50,527 nt of DNA from the NCBI RefSeq assembly GCF_002863585.1, contig NZ_PGUY01000065.1, forward strand, positions 1 through 50,527, given 5' to 3'. This stretch comes from Peribacillus deserti. Lineage in GTDB: Bacteria; Bacillota; Bacilli; Bacillales; DSM-1321. The notes under the pieces were generated by a model that saw only the letters and a list, made by a program, of their open reading frames with translations, did no database searches and was not told the origin of the DNA. Positions 43,653 through 50,527 of this stretch are shown here, one piece after another (the first letter of the stretch is position 1; each line of letters begins with the position of its first letter). Position numbers and translations under genes: made by a program.

Positions 43653-45449
43653 ATGGATACAGAGAGCTATTCCTTGAATGGAAAAGAGCAGCGTAAAGTT
43701 CTCATGCGTTTGCTCAGTTATGCAAAACCGCATAAAAAAATAATTTTCATCGCATTTTTCTGCTTGTTGATGATGACTTTAGGAAATATTTTCAGTCCCA
43801 TTATCATTAAAATTTTCATTGATGATTATTTAACTCCGAAAAACTTGGACCGTTCGAGTCTCATCGGGCTTGGAGCAGCTTACTTGGGAATACAGGCTGC
43901 CATGGTTTTCTTTTTGTACTTTCAGCTTCTTAAGTTTCAGCAGATTGCATTAAGCATCATTCAGCAGCTGAGAATAGATATTTTCTCAAAAGTACAAACG
44001 CTGGGAATGAAATTCTTTGATAAAACACCTGGAGGAAGTCTTGTTTCCCGCATTACCAATGATACAGAAGCGATTAAGGATATGTTTGTCAGCGTGATCA
44101 GTACATTCATTCAAAGTGCTTTCCAGCTTACTGGCATTTTCATTGCCATGTTTGCATTAAATGTGAAACTGGCTTTCTTTTGTCTGGTGATTCTCCCTGT
44201 CATTTTCCTGGTAATGAAGGCATACCGAAAATACAGCTCCATTTACTATCTCGACATGCGGGAGAGGCTGAGCCAGCTGAATGCAAAGATCAATGAAACC
44301 TTACAGGGTATGTCGATTATCCAAGTACTCAGGCAGGAAAGAAGGCTTCGCAAAGAATTTGAAGAGGTTAATGATAAACACTTTAACGCCGGCATGAAGA
44401 ATATCAAAGTCGATGGACTCCTGCTGCGCCCAGCTATTGATTTAATTTATGCACTGGCATTGATTATTGTTTTAAGCTTTTTCGGGATCACTTCATTCAA
44501 TAGTCCAGTAGAGATTGGTGTCATTTATGCCTTTATAAATTATATTGACCGTTTTTTCGAACCACTTAATCAGGTAATGATGAGGCTGTCTCTTTTTCAG
44601 CAGGCTATAATTGCCGGCCACAGGGTTTTTAAGATTATGGATGATACAGAGCTGGCACCAGGACAAAACGTTCAAGGGTTTCATAGCATTGAAGACGGGG
44701 CAGTAGAATTTAAAAATGTAAGCTTTTCTTATGACGGAAAAAGAGATGTCTTAAAAAATATCAGCTTTACAGCACGCAGAGGAGAAACGGTGGCCCTGGT
44801 CGGTCATACGGGAAGTGGTAAAAGCTCCATCATTAATCTCATGATGCGTTTTTATGAATTTGACCGGGGCGAAATTTTGATCGACGGAGTTTCGATAAAA
44901 GATTACACAGATACAGAATTAAGAAAGCAAATGGGGTTAGTGCTCCAAGATGCATTCTTGTTCTATGGAACGGTTAAAGATAATATACGGCTGCATAATC
45001 CGGCCATTACCGATCAGGACATTAGGGAAGCCGCCCAATTTGTCCAGGCACATACGTTTATTGATAAGCTGCCGGGAACGTATGACCATGAAGTAGTCGA
45101 ACGTGGATCGACCTTCTCGAGCGGCCAGAGGCAGCTCATTGCCTTTGCCAGGACGATTGCTGCAAATCCAAAGATATTGGTTCTGGATGAAGCAACAGCC
45201 AATATTGATACCGAAACAGAAGAAGCAATCCAATTCGCCTTAGAAAAAATGCGGAAAGGCCGAACGACCATTGCTATAGCACATCGTCTTTCTACCATAC
45301 AGGATGCAGATCAGATATTAGTCCTTCATCAAGGTGAAATAGTAGAAAGGGGTACCCACCAGGAACTCCTTGCCCAGCAAAAGCTTTATTATAAGATGTA
45401 TCTGCTTCAAAACGGCTTAGCAGATAAAATTGAAAACGCAGTAAATTAA
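43653..45449 (+). CDS. ABC multidrug exporter subunit with canonical catalytic site, 598 aa
   Basis: Partner half-transporter. Six membrane helices (about 25-330), Walker A ALVGHTGSGKSSII (near residue 382), signature FSSGQRQLIAFARTI (about 488), which is a non-canonical version, and Walker B ILVLDEATANID (about 508), which has the catalytic Glu. The asymmetry with the upstream gene is what heterodimeric exporters show: the noncanonical signature pairs with the degenerate site. The length of about 600 resembles YfiC; it lacks room for the extra extracellular domain of BmrD. The start is ATG 43653 with GGAGGG 6 bases upstream. Exports drugs or lipids; substrate unknown. Confidence 0.9.
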   Translation: MDTESYSLNGKEQRKVLMRLLSYAKPHKKIIFIAFFCLLMMTLGNIFSPIIIKIFIDDYLTPKNLDRSSLIGLGAAYLGIQAAMVFFLYFQLLKFQQIALSIIQQLRIDIFSKVQTLGMKFFDKTPGGSLVSRITNDTEAIKDMFVSVISTFIQSAFQLTGIFIAMFALNVKLAFFCLVILPVIFLVMKAYRKYSSIYYLDMRERLSQLNAKINETLQGMSIIQVLRQERRLRKEFEEVNDKHFNAGMKNIKVDGLLLRPAIDLIYALALIIVLSFFGITSFNSPVEIGVIYAFINYIDRFFEPLNQVMMRLSLFQQAIIAGHRVFKIMDDTELAPGQNVQGFHSIEDGAVEFKNVSFSYDGKRDVLKNISFTARRGETVALVGHTGSGKSSIINLMMRFYEFDRGEILIDGVSIKDYTDTELRKQMGLVLQDAFLFYGTVKDNIRLHNPAITDQDIREAAQFVQAHTFIDKLPGTYDHEVVERGSTFSSGQRQLIAFARTIAANPKILVLDEATANIDTETEEAIQFALEKMRKGRTTIAIAHRLSTIQDADQILVLHQGEIVERGTHQELLAQQKLYYKMYLLQNGLADKIENAVN

Positions 45450-45591
45450 GAAGAAAGCAGAAAGCAGTGCCTGTCTAACTATTTGGAGCCTTTGTGGAGT
45501 GGTGTTCTCCGGAGAGGGTGCCAGGCTAAAGAACAGTCGGTCTTAAGCTTATGGCTGGACCGTTATATACGTAGCAGCGTTTGAATATAAT

Positions 45592-45627
45592 AAAAGCCTT
45601 TTCCGGTTTCGGAAAAGGCTTCTTCTA
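45592..45627. terminator. Bidirectional terminator
   Basis: AAAAGCCTTTTCCG / CGGAAAAGGCTTCTT stem between the convergent exporter operon and the ynzD-like gene. Confidence 0.85.
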
Positions 45628-45643
45628 TGAAAGTTAATAAGTG

Positions 45644-45817
45644 TTAGCTGTTCACAAGTTCTTCTGGTACAGAATATCGATCGTATTGATTGAGCAGCAT
45701 GTCCAGTTCCTGGCTTCGCTCCAGAGCTAGAGGAGAACTTAAACCATACTTCGAACCGATGAGAATCAATTCCGATCTCTTATTTTCTATGAGGGACAAT
45801 AAGTCTTCTTTAGTCAC
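45644..45817 (-). CDS. ynzD: Spo0E-family aspartyl-phosphate phosphatase YnzD, 57 aa
   Basis: Small two-helix phosphatase that removes phosphate from Spo0A-P and so delays sporulation. The family signature is present: DLLSLIENKRSELILIGSKYGLSS followed by ERSQELDMLLNQY (SQELD with the catalytic acids). I choose GTG 45817, with AAAGGA about 11 bases upstream, which gives 57 residues; the longer frame to 45862 adds an atypical N terminus. Position next to ccdA is as in B. subtilis. Confidence 0.85.
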   Translation of the reverse strand: MTKEDLLSLIENKRSELILIGSKYGLSSPLALERSQELDMLLNQYDRYSVPEELVNS

Positions 45818-46077
45818 GGATAAAAATTCCTTTCTAATCAGCCATCTATGTATGGTTTCCAAAAATTTGTAAACTCATGATGTATAGTAGTATAAAACAT
45901 GTTGGAAAAAAGTACAAATGATAAATGCTGTCAGAGAATGAGGGTAACTAAGTCTAATGGATACAAAGGCTTCATACAATATCGAAGGAATACAAATAAA
46001 TTTCATATTTTAGCAAGAATGTCCCATGCATAGTTTGATAGAATATAGGAAGATAGAGATGATTAGGGGTTGTGGAT

Positions 46078-46785
46078 ATGAATGATATCAATATATTTAT
46101 AGCGCTGGGGGCAGGGTTTCTGAGTTTTATCTCGCCTTGCTGCTTACCATTGTATCCGGCGTTTTTGTCCTATATAACCGGGATGAGTGTCAGTGACATT
46201 AAAACAGAAAAATCAATGCTGCGGAAGAGAAGCTTCTTACATACAATCTTTTTTTTAATCGGTTTCTCCGTCATATTTATTGCACTGGGTTTCGGATCCT
46301 CGATAATTGGTACCTGGTTTTACGATTATAATGATTTAATCAGGCAAATCGGAGCCATTTTAATGGTGTTTTTTGGACTAGTAATTATGGGAGTATTCAA
46401 TTTTGATTTCTTAATGAGAGAGAAGAAATTTGAATTTAAAAACAGACCCGGGGGATACTTCGGTTCAATTCTAATCGGTCTTGCTTTTGCTGCCGGCTGG
46501 ACACCCTGCACGGGCCCGATCCTAATGGCTGTCATTGGTTTGGCTGGTACTAATCCAGGATCCGGAGTGATGTATATGACTGCCTATACCCTCGGATTTG
46601 CTATACCGTTTTTTATTTTATCTTTTTTCATAGGAAGATTGAAATGGATAAAACGGCATAGCCATACTATGGTAAAAGCAGGCGGCTTTATCATGATTGC
46701 TATGGGTATTATTCTATTTTTCAATTGGATGGTTAGGCTGACTTCCGCTCTTTCGTCGCTATTTGGCGGTTTTCAAGGGTTTTAA
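46078..46785 (+). CDS. ccdA: Cytochrome c biogenesis protein CcdA, 235 aa
   Basis: Six-helix membrane protein that carries reducing power from thioredoxin across the membrane for cytochrome c maturation and spore-coat protein reduction. The redox cysteines are in [19 protein letters not shown] (helix 1) and [19 protein letters not shown] (helix 4). Start at ATG 46078 gives [17 protein letters not shown] and 235 residues, equal to B. subtilis CcdA; AGGGG lies 8 bases upstream. It leads the ccdA-yneI-ccdC group. Confidence 0.96.
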   Translation: MNDINIFIALGAGFLSFISPCCLPLYPAFLSYITGMSVSDIKTEKSMLRKRSFLHTIFFLIGFSVIFIALGFGSSIIGTWFYDYNDLIRQIGAILMVFFGLVIMGVFNFDFLMREKKFEFKNRPGGYFGSILIGLAFAAGWTPCTGPILMAVIGLAGTNPGSGVMYMTAYTLGFAIPFFILSFFIGRLKWIKRHSHTMVKAGGFIMIAMGIILFFNWMVRLTSALSSLFGGFQGF

Positions 46786-46912
46786 AACGATTTCAATAAT
46801 AGGCTGACAATTAATTGAAAATGGTATAAAAGTCCGATATAGTAATAGTATATCTTTATTACCAGAATCATGTAATCTTTACATCCTTTGGTGTTTTGAG
46901 GGGGATACTACG

Positions 46913-47272
46913 TTGGCCAGAATACTTATTGTGGATGATGCGAAATTTATGAGAATAACTCTATCGAATATCCTTACGAAGGCAAACCATGAAATTGTGG
47001 GAGAAGCTGAAAATGGAAGAGAGGCTGTCAGACTGTCTAAAGACTTGTCTCCGGACTTAGTGATTATGGATATAACCATGCCCGAAATGAGCGGGCTAGA
47101 GGCAGTCAAGGAATTGAAGAAAAACCAGTCTGGGTCAAAAATTATTATGTGCTCCGCCATGGGACAGCAAAAAATGGTTGTTGAGTCTATTGAAGCTGGA
47201 GCTAAGGACTTTATTGTTAAGCCGTTCGACGAGTCCCGTGTGCTGGAAGCCGTTAATCGTGTGCTAAATTAA
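46913..47272 (+). CDS. yneI: CheY-like single-domain response regulator YneI, 119 aa
   Basis: Receiver domain without an output domain. Acid pocket D8-D9 in ILIVDDAKFMR, phospho-acceptor Asp53 in LVIMDITMPEM, the switch Ser81 in MCSAMGQQ, and Lys103 in FIVKPFDESR. It begins at TTG 46913, after GAGGGGGATACTACG. In B. subtilis it sits between ccdA and ccdC; its partner kinase is not known. A terminator follows. Confidence 0.93.
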   Translation: MARILIVDDAKFMRITLSNILTKANHEIVGEAENGREAVRLSKDLSPDLVIMDITMPEMSGLEAVKELKKNQSGSKIIMCSAMGQQKMVVESIEAGAKDFIVKPFDESRVLEAVNRVLN

Positions 47273-47284
47273 TTCATTTGGCTC

Positions 47285-47312
47285 CCCCTTCAGAAGGCTG
47301 AAGGGGATTTTG
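47285..47312 (+). terminator. Terminator after yneI
   Basis: Perfect 9-bp stem CCCCTTCAG / CTGAAGGGG with AAGG loop, then ATTTTG. Confidence 0.8.
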
Positions 47313-47400
47313 ATGTCCATGAGTTAAAGTTCACTTGCTTTTTTTAGATAGAAATATAATATAAGAAGTAAGCATATTTAAGTAAAGGGTGACAAAGACC

Positions 47401-47889
47401 TTGATGATTTACATTTCTTCCATATTAGCTGCAGTAATGGCTTCTTTCTTCATCTTCATAAGAATGAAGGCTGCTAAACGGCCCGTGTCTGCAAAAAAAA
47501 TAATATTGCCGCCTATTTTTATGAGCACAGGGGCACTTATGTTTTTTATCCCGGAGTTCAGGGTAACCTCATCTGAATGTCTGGAGGCAATAACAGTAGG
47601 ATTGCTGTTTTCCATTTTGCTGATTAAAACGTCGGCTTTTGAAATTCGAGATAATGAAATTTACTTAAAGCGTTCCAAAGCATTTGCGTTTATCTTAATC
47701 GGATTGCTGATTATTCGGATTGTCGCCAAATTTATTCTCAGTGCTTCCATTGACTTAGGACAATTGAGCGGCATGTTCTGGATCCTGGCGTTCGGCATGA
47801 TTGTTCCTTGGAGAATAGCTATGTTCATGCAATACAGGAAATTTCGGGAACGGCTGATTGCTGGAGTTCCTCCTAAGTCCGTGCATTAG
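47401..47889 (+). CDS. ccdC: CcdC family membrane protein (YneJ), 162 aa
   Basis: DUF1453/CcdC protein with four or five hydrophobic segments: SSILAAVMASFFIFI, KKIILPPIFMSTGALMFFI, ITVGLLFSILLI, AFAFILIGLLIIRIVAKFIL and GMFWILAFGMIVPWRIAMF. Conserved PPIFMSTGALMFF and the WRIAM end are typical. Start is uncertain: TTG 47401 or ATG 47404, with AAAGGG upstream; GTG 47389 overlaps that site. It is next to ccdA and yneI as in B. subtilis. The function in cytochrome c maturation is not established. Confidence 0.88.
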   Translation: MMIYISSILAAVMASFFIFIRMKAAKRPVSAKKIILPPIFMSTGALMFFIPEFRVTSSECLEAITVGLLFSILLIKTSAFEIRDNEIYLKRSKAFAFILIGLLIIRIVAKFILSASIDLGQLSGMFWILAFGMIVPWRIAMFMQYRKFRERLIAGVPPKSVH

Positions 47890-47970
47890 ATAAAAAATCT
47901 TCTCTCCGCATACACAACTTTTAACTGGTGATATATAATACAGGATAAAAGCACTAAGGAGTGAAGGATG

Positions 47971-48207
47971 ATGGCAAAAAGCCGTGCGAAAAAGAAACGG
48001 GATAAATTGGTTCGGGAAGGCTTGAGAAATCCTGAAGTGGGCCGGGGCAGCTGGAATGGAATCCACCCGGTCACCAAAATGACTCAAACTAAAAAAGACT
48101 ATATACAAAAAATTCAATATAAGTACAAAAAACGGAATCATACCTCTTATCCAGGTGATTATGATTCCGTTTTTTATTGGACCATTATGTCTGAGCCAAC
48201 TGTCTGA
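47971..48207 (+). CDS. Small basic protein, up to 78 aa, with terminator inside its 3' end
   Basis: Highly basic small protein: MAKSRAKKKRDKLVREGLRN, RGSWNGIHPVTKMTQTKK. The first 50 residues look like the small Lys-rich proteins found in Bacillus (YqkK-like), which I only partly recall. A perfect terminator hairpin with U-tract (48126-48178) lies inside the last 27 codons, so a transcript ending there would lack the stop codon. The true stop may have been lost, or the end may be misread. Start ATG 47968 or 47971, after AAGGAGTGAAGG. Confidence 0.55.
   Translation: MAKSRAKKKRDKLVREGLRNPEVGRGSWNGIHPVTKMTQTKKDYIQKIQYKYKKRNHTSYPGDYDSVFYWTIMSEPTV
48126..48178 (+). terminator. Strong intrinsic terminator overlapping the small basic gene
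   Basis: AAAAAACGGAATCAT (48127-48141) pairs with ATGATTCCGTTTTTT (48161-48175). It can act in both directions because it has A- and T-runs on either side. Confidence 0.85.
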
Positions 48208-48388
48208 TTATTCAATTTCCTGGGAGCTTTGCAGCTACAGAATCAATTATTTTCTTAAAGCCATTTGTATCTTTTACCGTCTGCCGCTGGTAAAATGAAT
48301 CATATATCAGCTTCGTCCCTTGTTTATACATATACTTAGAAGATGGCTCGTTTAACATCTTTTTACGCTCTTTTTAGGAGGAAGCACT

Positions 48389-49711
48389 ATGAAAATCATG
48401 CTTTTCATTTCTCATCCTTCACATTCAAAATTGCTGGTTTTACCAACTGAAAACGGATTTGTATTGCCTATAGTGGATGCGGAACTCCTTCAAGCAGAGA
48501 TGGTGGGTCCTTTACAAAGTGCTGTCCGCACCCAGCTTGGATACGAAACCTCTATAGGCAGGCAGCTATTTAAGAGGGATAATGACTATCCCCAGGCCAT
48601 ATTTGAGGCTAGGCTGATAGATTATGATGCAGGAAAGGGTCAATGGTCTGATGCTAAAGATATTCAGCGGATTCTTCTGCCAAGTGAAGCCTCCAAACAT
48701 ATCTTGGAAAGCTGGATAGCTGAACAGAAAGATATTCCCCGAAATAGAGCAAAGTGGTTCCATCCGAATTTTTCCACTCAATCTAGAGAGTGGATTTTTA
48801 AAGAAATGAACGCGGCAAACATTCGAACGTGCGGCAAGTTAGACCAGGTCAAGGCATCGGACTTTTGCCTGATTGAACGGATCCCCACAACTGACGGGGA
48901 CTTATTCTTTAAGGCAGTTAGCAAAGCCTCCTGTCATGAAGCAGCACTAACAGAGTATTTACACAGGCGGCATCCGGACCTTACAGCGGACTGTGTATCT
49001 GTGGATAACAGCTCGGGCTGGTTGTTAATGAGAGATATTGGCGGAGAACCTTTGCGAGGGAATAGGAATAAGAAAATCTGGCAGCGGGCAATTCAGGAGT
49101 ATTCTGAATTGCAGGCATCTGAAGCAGACACCACTGATGATCTTCTCGCAATAGGGGTTCCTGATAGGAGAATTCCAAAACTTAAAAAAGAAATAGAGAT
49201 GTATTTGAGAAGTATGTGTGATACTGGCTTGGATATTAAAGAAACAGAAAAAATCATAGAGCTGCAGCCTATCATTCTCGACATGTGTGATCAATTGGAT
49301 TTCTTGCCAGCTTCCATTGACCATGGTGATCTTCATTCTGGAAATATCCGGACTAAAAATGAAAACTTTGTTTTCTTTGATTGGGGAGACGCTTCCGTTA
49401 CACACCCTTTTTTCAGCACGAGAGTCTTCTGGCATGCACTGGACGAGCTAATTGATACAGAAGCGGAGTGGTTAGGGATAGTGGATGAGTTTAGACCGTA
49501 TTACTTAGAACCTTGGACAAGATTTGCGCCTATGGAAGAGCTCGAGAAGGCACTACGGATATCTGATCAGCTAGCCTGTGTTCAAAGGGCACTAAGCTGG
49601 TACTTATATTTAACTCCAAGCCGGGAAAATCAGCAAGAATCCTACAAAAGACCTTCGCAATGGCTTAGGCTGTTTCTTGAACATAGAGATCTAGTAGGTT
49701 CAGACAAATAA
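48389..49711 (+). CDS. Nudix-like plus aminoglycoside phosphotransferase-like fusion protein, 440 aa
   Basis: The C-terminal 280 residues are an APH/choline kinase-like domain: SIDHGDLHSGNIRT (catalytic loop HGDxHxxN), NFVFFDWGDASVTHPFFS (metal-binding DWGDA), LLMRDIGGEPL (hinge). The N-terminal 130 residues (LLVLPTENGFVLPIVDAELLQ, VRTQLGYET) resemble a Nudix-type fold without the catalytic box, so this reading is tentative. Length is longer than a plain APH kinase (about 260-300). It phosphorylates an unknown small molecule. ATG 48389 follows AGGAGG. Not part of the ccd group; no operon partner. Confidence 0.75.
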   Translation: MKIMLFISHPSHSKLLVLPTENGFVLPIVDAELLQAEMVGPLQSAVRTQLGYETSIGRQLFKRDNDYPQAIFEARLIDYDAGKGQWSDAKDIQRILLPSEASKHILESWIAEQKDIPRNRAKWFHPNFSTQSREWIFKEMNAANIRTCGKLDQVKASDFCLIERIPTTDGDLFFKAVSKASCHEAALTEYLHRRHPDLTADCVSVDNSSGWLLMRDIGGEPLRGNRNKKIWQRAIQEYSELQASEADTTDDLLAIGVPDRRIPKLKKEIEMYLRSMCDTGLDIKETEKIIELQPIILDMCDQLDFLPASIDHGDLHSGNIRTKNENFVFFDWGDASVTHPFFSTRVFWHALDELIDTEAEWLGIVDEFRPYYLEPWTRFAPMEELEKALRISDQLACVQRALSWYLYLTPSRENQQESYKRPSQWLRLFLEHRDLVGSDK

Positions 49712-49776
49712 TTCATAATAACTTCCCTCCGTATTTTTTGCGAGACATATTTTAAAAAAAGGAAGGAACAAACAGC

Positions 49777-49953
49777 ATGAAAAAATTAGGATGGGCTTTA
49801 TCAATTGCAGGGATGATTTTCATACTGCTAAGTATATTGTACCCGCTTGATATGATTAATAAAAACCAATTTCTTATTCTTTTATTTTCAGGTGCGGGGA
49901 TTATGTTTGCAGGATCAATGATCAGAACATTATCTATTCTTCGGAAAAAATGA
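49777..49953 (+). CDS. Small two-span membrane protein, 58 aa
   Basis: Two hydrophobic segments, LGWALSIAGMIFILLSILYP and FLILLFSGAGIMFAGSMI, are joined by DMINKNQ, with basic ends (MKK and LRKK). The start is ATG 49777 with GGAAGG 9 bases upstream. It follows the kinase-like gene by 66 bases and may be co-transcribed. I recognise no family. Confidence 0.65.
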   Translation: MKKLGWALSIAGMIFILLSILYPLDMINKNQFLILLFSGAGIMFAGSMIRTLSILRKK

Positions 49954-50046
49954 TGGTAAAAAATGAGTATTGCCGGAAGATGATTTTATCGGTTATTATG
50001 TAGACACACCTTCTATTGAAGGCAGGAGCAAAGAAAAAAATTGCCA

Positions 50047-50075
50047 TTGATTTTTTTCCCCGATATGGGTATGAT
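50047..50075 (+). promoter_or_regulatory. Promoter of 6S-like RNA copy 1
   Basis: TTGATT (50047-50052) - 17 - TATGAT (50070-50075), with start expected near 50082. Confidence 0.7.
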
Positions 50076-50081
50076 ATATGT

Positions 50082-50310
50082 ATACGCTGCTTTGTACGTT
50101 GTGAATAATTAAGTTTTAACCTTTAAGCTGTAATAGGGAGTTTTATATCGAGGCAGAAATGACAAGCCTCCGTCTATACGACAGGGAGGACATGCAGGAT
50201 CGTCTTTGCAAACACCCACTTTGAGGAGTGGTGGTTTAAAACTTTCTTATATGATACGGCATATGCGGCAAATAAAGATCAGTCTGCTATCAGCGGCTGA
50301 TCTTTATTCA
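50082..50310 (+). ncRNA. 6S-like RNA, copy 1
   Basis: A promoter, a conserved RNA-like body and a terminator form a complete unit without a reading frame. The body begins ACGCTGCTTTGTACGTTG, holds AAGTTTTAACCTTTAAGC, then hairpins GAGGC/GCCTC, GTC/GAC and CACCCACT/AGTGGTG, and closes with GGTTTAAAAC, which pairs with GTTTTAACC. A long closing stem around an open centre is the layout of 6S RNA, and AGTTTTAACC resembles the segment from which Bacillus 6S-1 product RNA is copied. Terminator AAAGATCAG / CTGATCTTT ends at 50310. I call it 6S-like with moderate confidence; a covariance search is decisive. Confidence 0.6.
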
Positions 50311-50331
50311 TTCATTAGTATGATTTTTCCA

Positions 50332-50360
50332 TTGTCTTTTATTGTGAAATGCAGTAATAT
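50332..50360 (+). promoter_or_regulatory. Promoter of 6S-like RNA copy 2
   Basis: TTGTCT (50332-50337) - 17 - TAATAT (50355-50360), start expected near 50367. Position relative to the RNA body matches copy 1, exactly 285 bases on. Confidence 0.7.
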
Positions 50361-50366
50361 ATAAAA

Positions 50367-50527
50367 ACACGCTGCTTTGTACGTTGTGAATAATTAAGTT
50401 TTAACCTTTAAGCTGTAATAGGGAGTTTTATATCGAGGCAGGAATGACAAGCCTTCGTCTACATGACAGGGAGGACATGCAGGATCGTCTTTGCAAACAC
50501 CCACTTTGAGGAGTGGTGGTTTAAAAC
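50367..50527 (+). ncRNA. 6S-like RNA, copy 2 (truncated by window end)
   Basis: From 50369 the sequence repeats copy 1 with an offset of 285 bases and only about five differences up to the window end. The changes respect the folding: GCCTC to GCCTT keeps a G-U pair, and GTCTATACGAC to GTCTACATGAC changes only the loop. The promoters of the two copies differ in sequence but match in spacing. The terminator lies beyond the window. Confidence 0.6.

Overview
The window looks like a low-GC Gram-positive chromosome of the family Bacillaceae. The evidence is strong GGAGG-type ribosome binding sites with many TTG and GTG starts, sigma-A promoters, T-box leaders, intrinsic terminators, and a block that follows the Bacillus subtilis order glnR-glnA ... 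lexA-yneA-yneB-ynzC-tkt-sirA-yneF ... ynzD-ccdA-yneI-ccdC. I cannot name the species.

Region 1 (about 0-29.7 kb) is accessory. It holds single-gene units for detoxification, transport and small-molecule modification: two MDR oxidoreductases, an EamA permease, DinB proteins, an esterase, GNAT acetyltransferases, a Nudix protein, an AHSA1 protein, RsbR-type STAS proteins, and an azoreductase / MarR / aldehyde dehydrogenase / MFS cluster whose intergenic regions share GTTGCTATA-type operators. It also holds a T-box controlled glutaminyl-tRNA synthetase and a second T-box with no recognisable target gene. Much of the region is decaying. I read in-frame stops or frameshifts in an alpha/beta hydrolase, a membrane protein, a MATE pump, a GNAT, a methyltransferase, an ABM monooxygenase, a glyoxalase and the aldehyde dehydrogenase, and one fossil joins a FabF fragment to a STAS fragment. 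A dispersed palindromic repeat occurs in four copies plus a fragment.

Region 2 (29.7-31.6 kb) is the glnRA operon with GlnR boxes. Region 3 (31.6-34.8 kb) carries small genes, a 52-bp tandem hairpin array, an IseA-like secreted protein and a broken DJ-1/PfpI gene. Region 4 (34.8-40.0 kb) is the conserved SOS / cell division / transketolase block: lexA diverges from yneA-yneB-ynzC, followed by tkt, sirA with a Spo0A box, and yneF.

Region 5 (40.0-41.9 kb) has no convincing protein gene. It has a promoter-to-terminator unit on the minus strand that looks like an undescribed structured RNA of about 300 nt, and an array of a TATGCTTAT-like motif phased every 20-21 bp. A related array in the opposite orientation lies at 28.1 kb. 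Region 6 (41.9-50.5 kb) has a heterodimeric ABC exporter, a Spo0E-like phosphatase, ccdA, a CheY-like regulator, ccdC, a Nudix-like/APH-like fusion, and at the very end two tandem copies of a 6S-like RNA, each with its own promoter. The second copy is cut by the window edge.

The most promising leads are the phased arrays, the 40.6-40.9 kb RNA, the tandem 6S-like RNAs, the orphan T-box and the 52-bp hairpin array. All calls are from reading the sequence; no database search or folding program was run.
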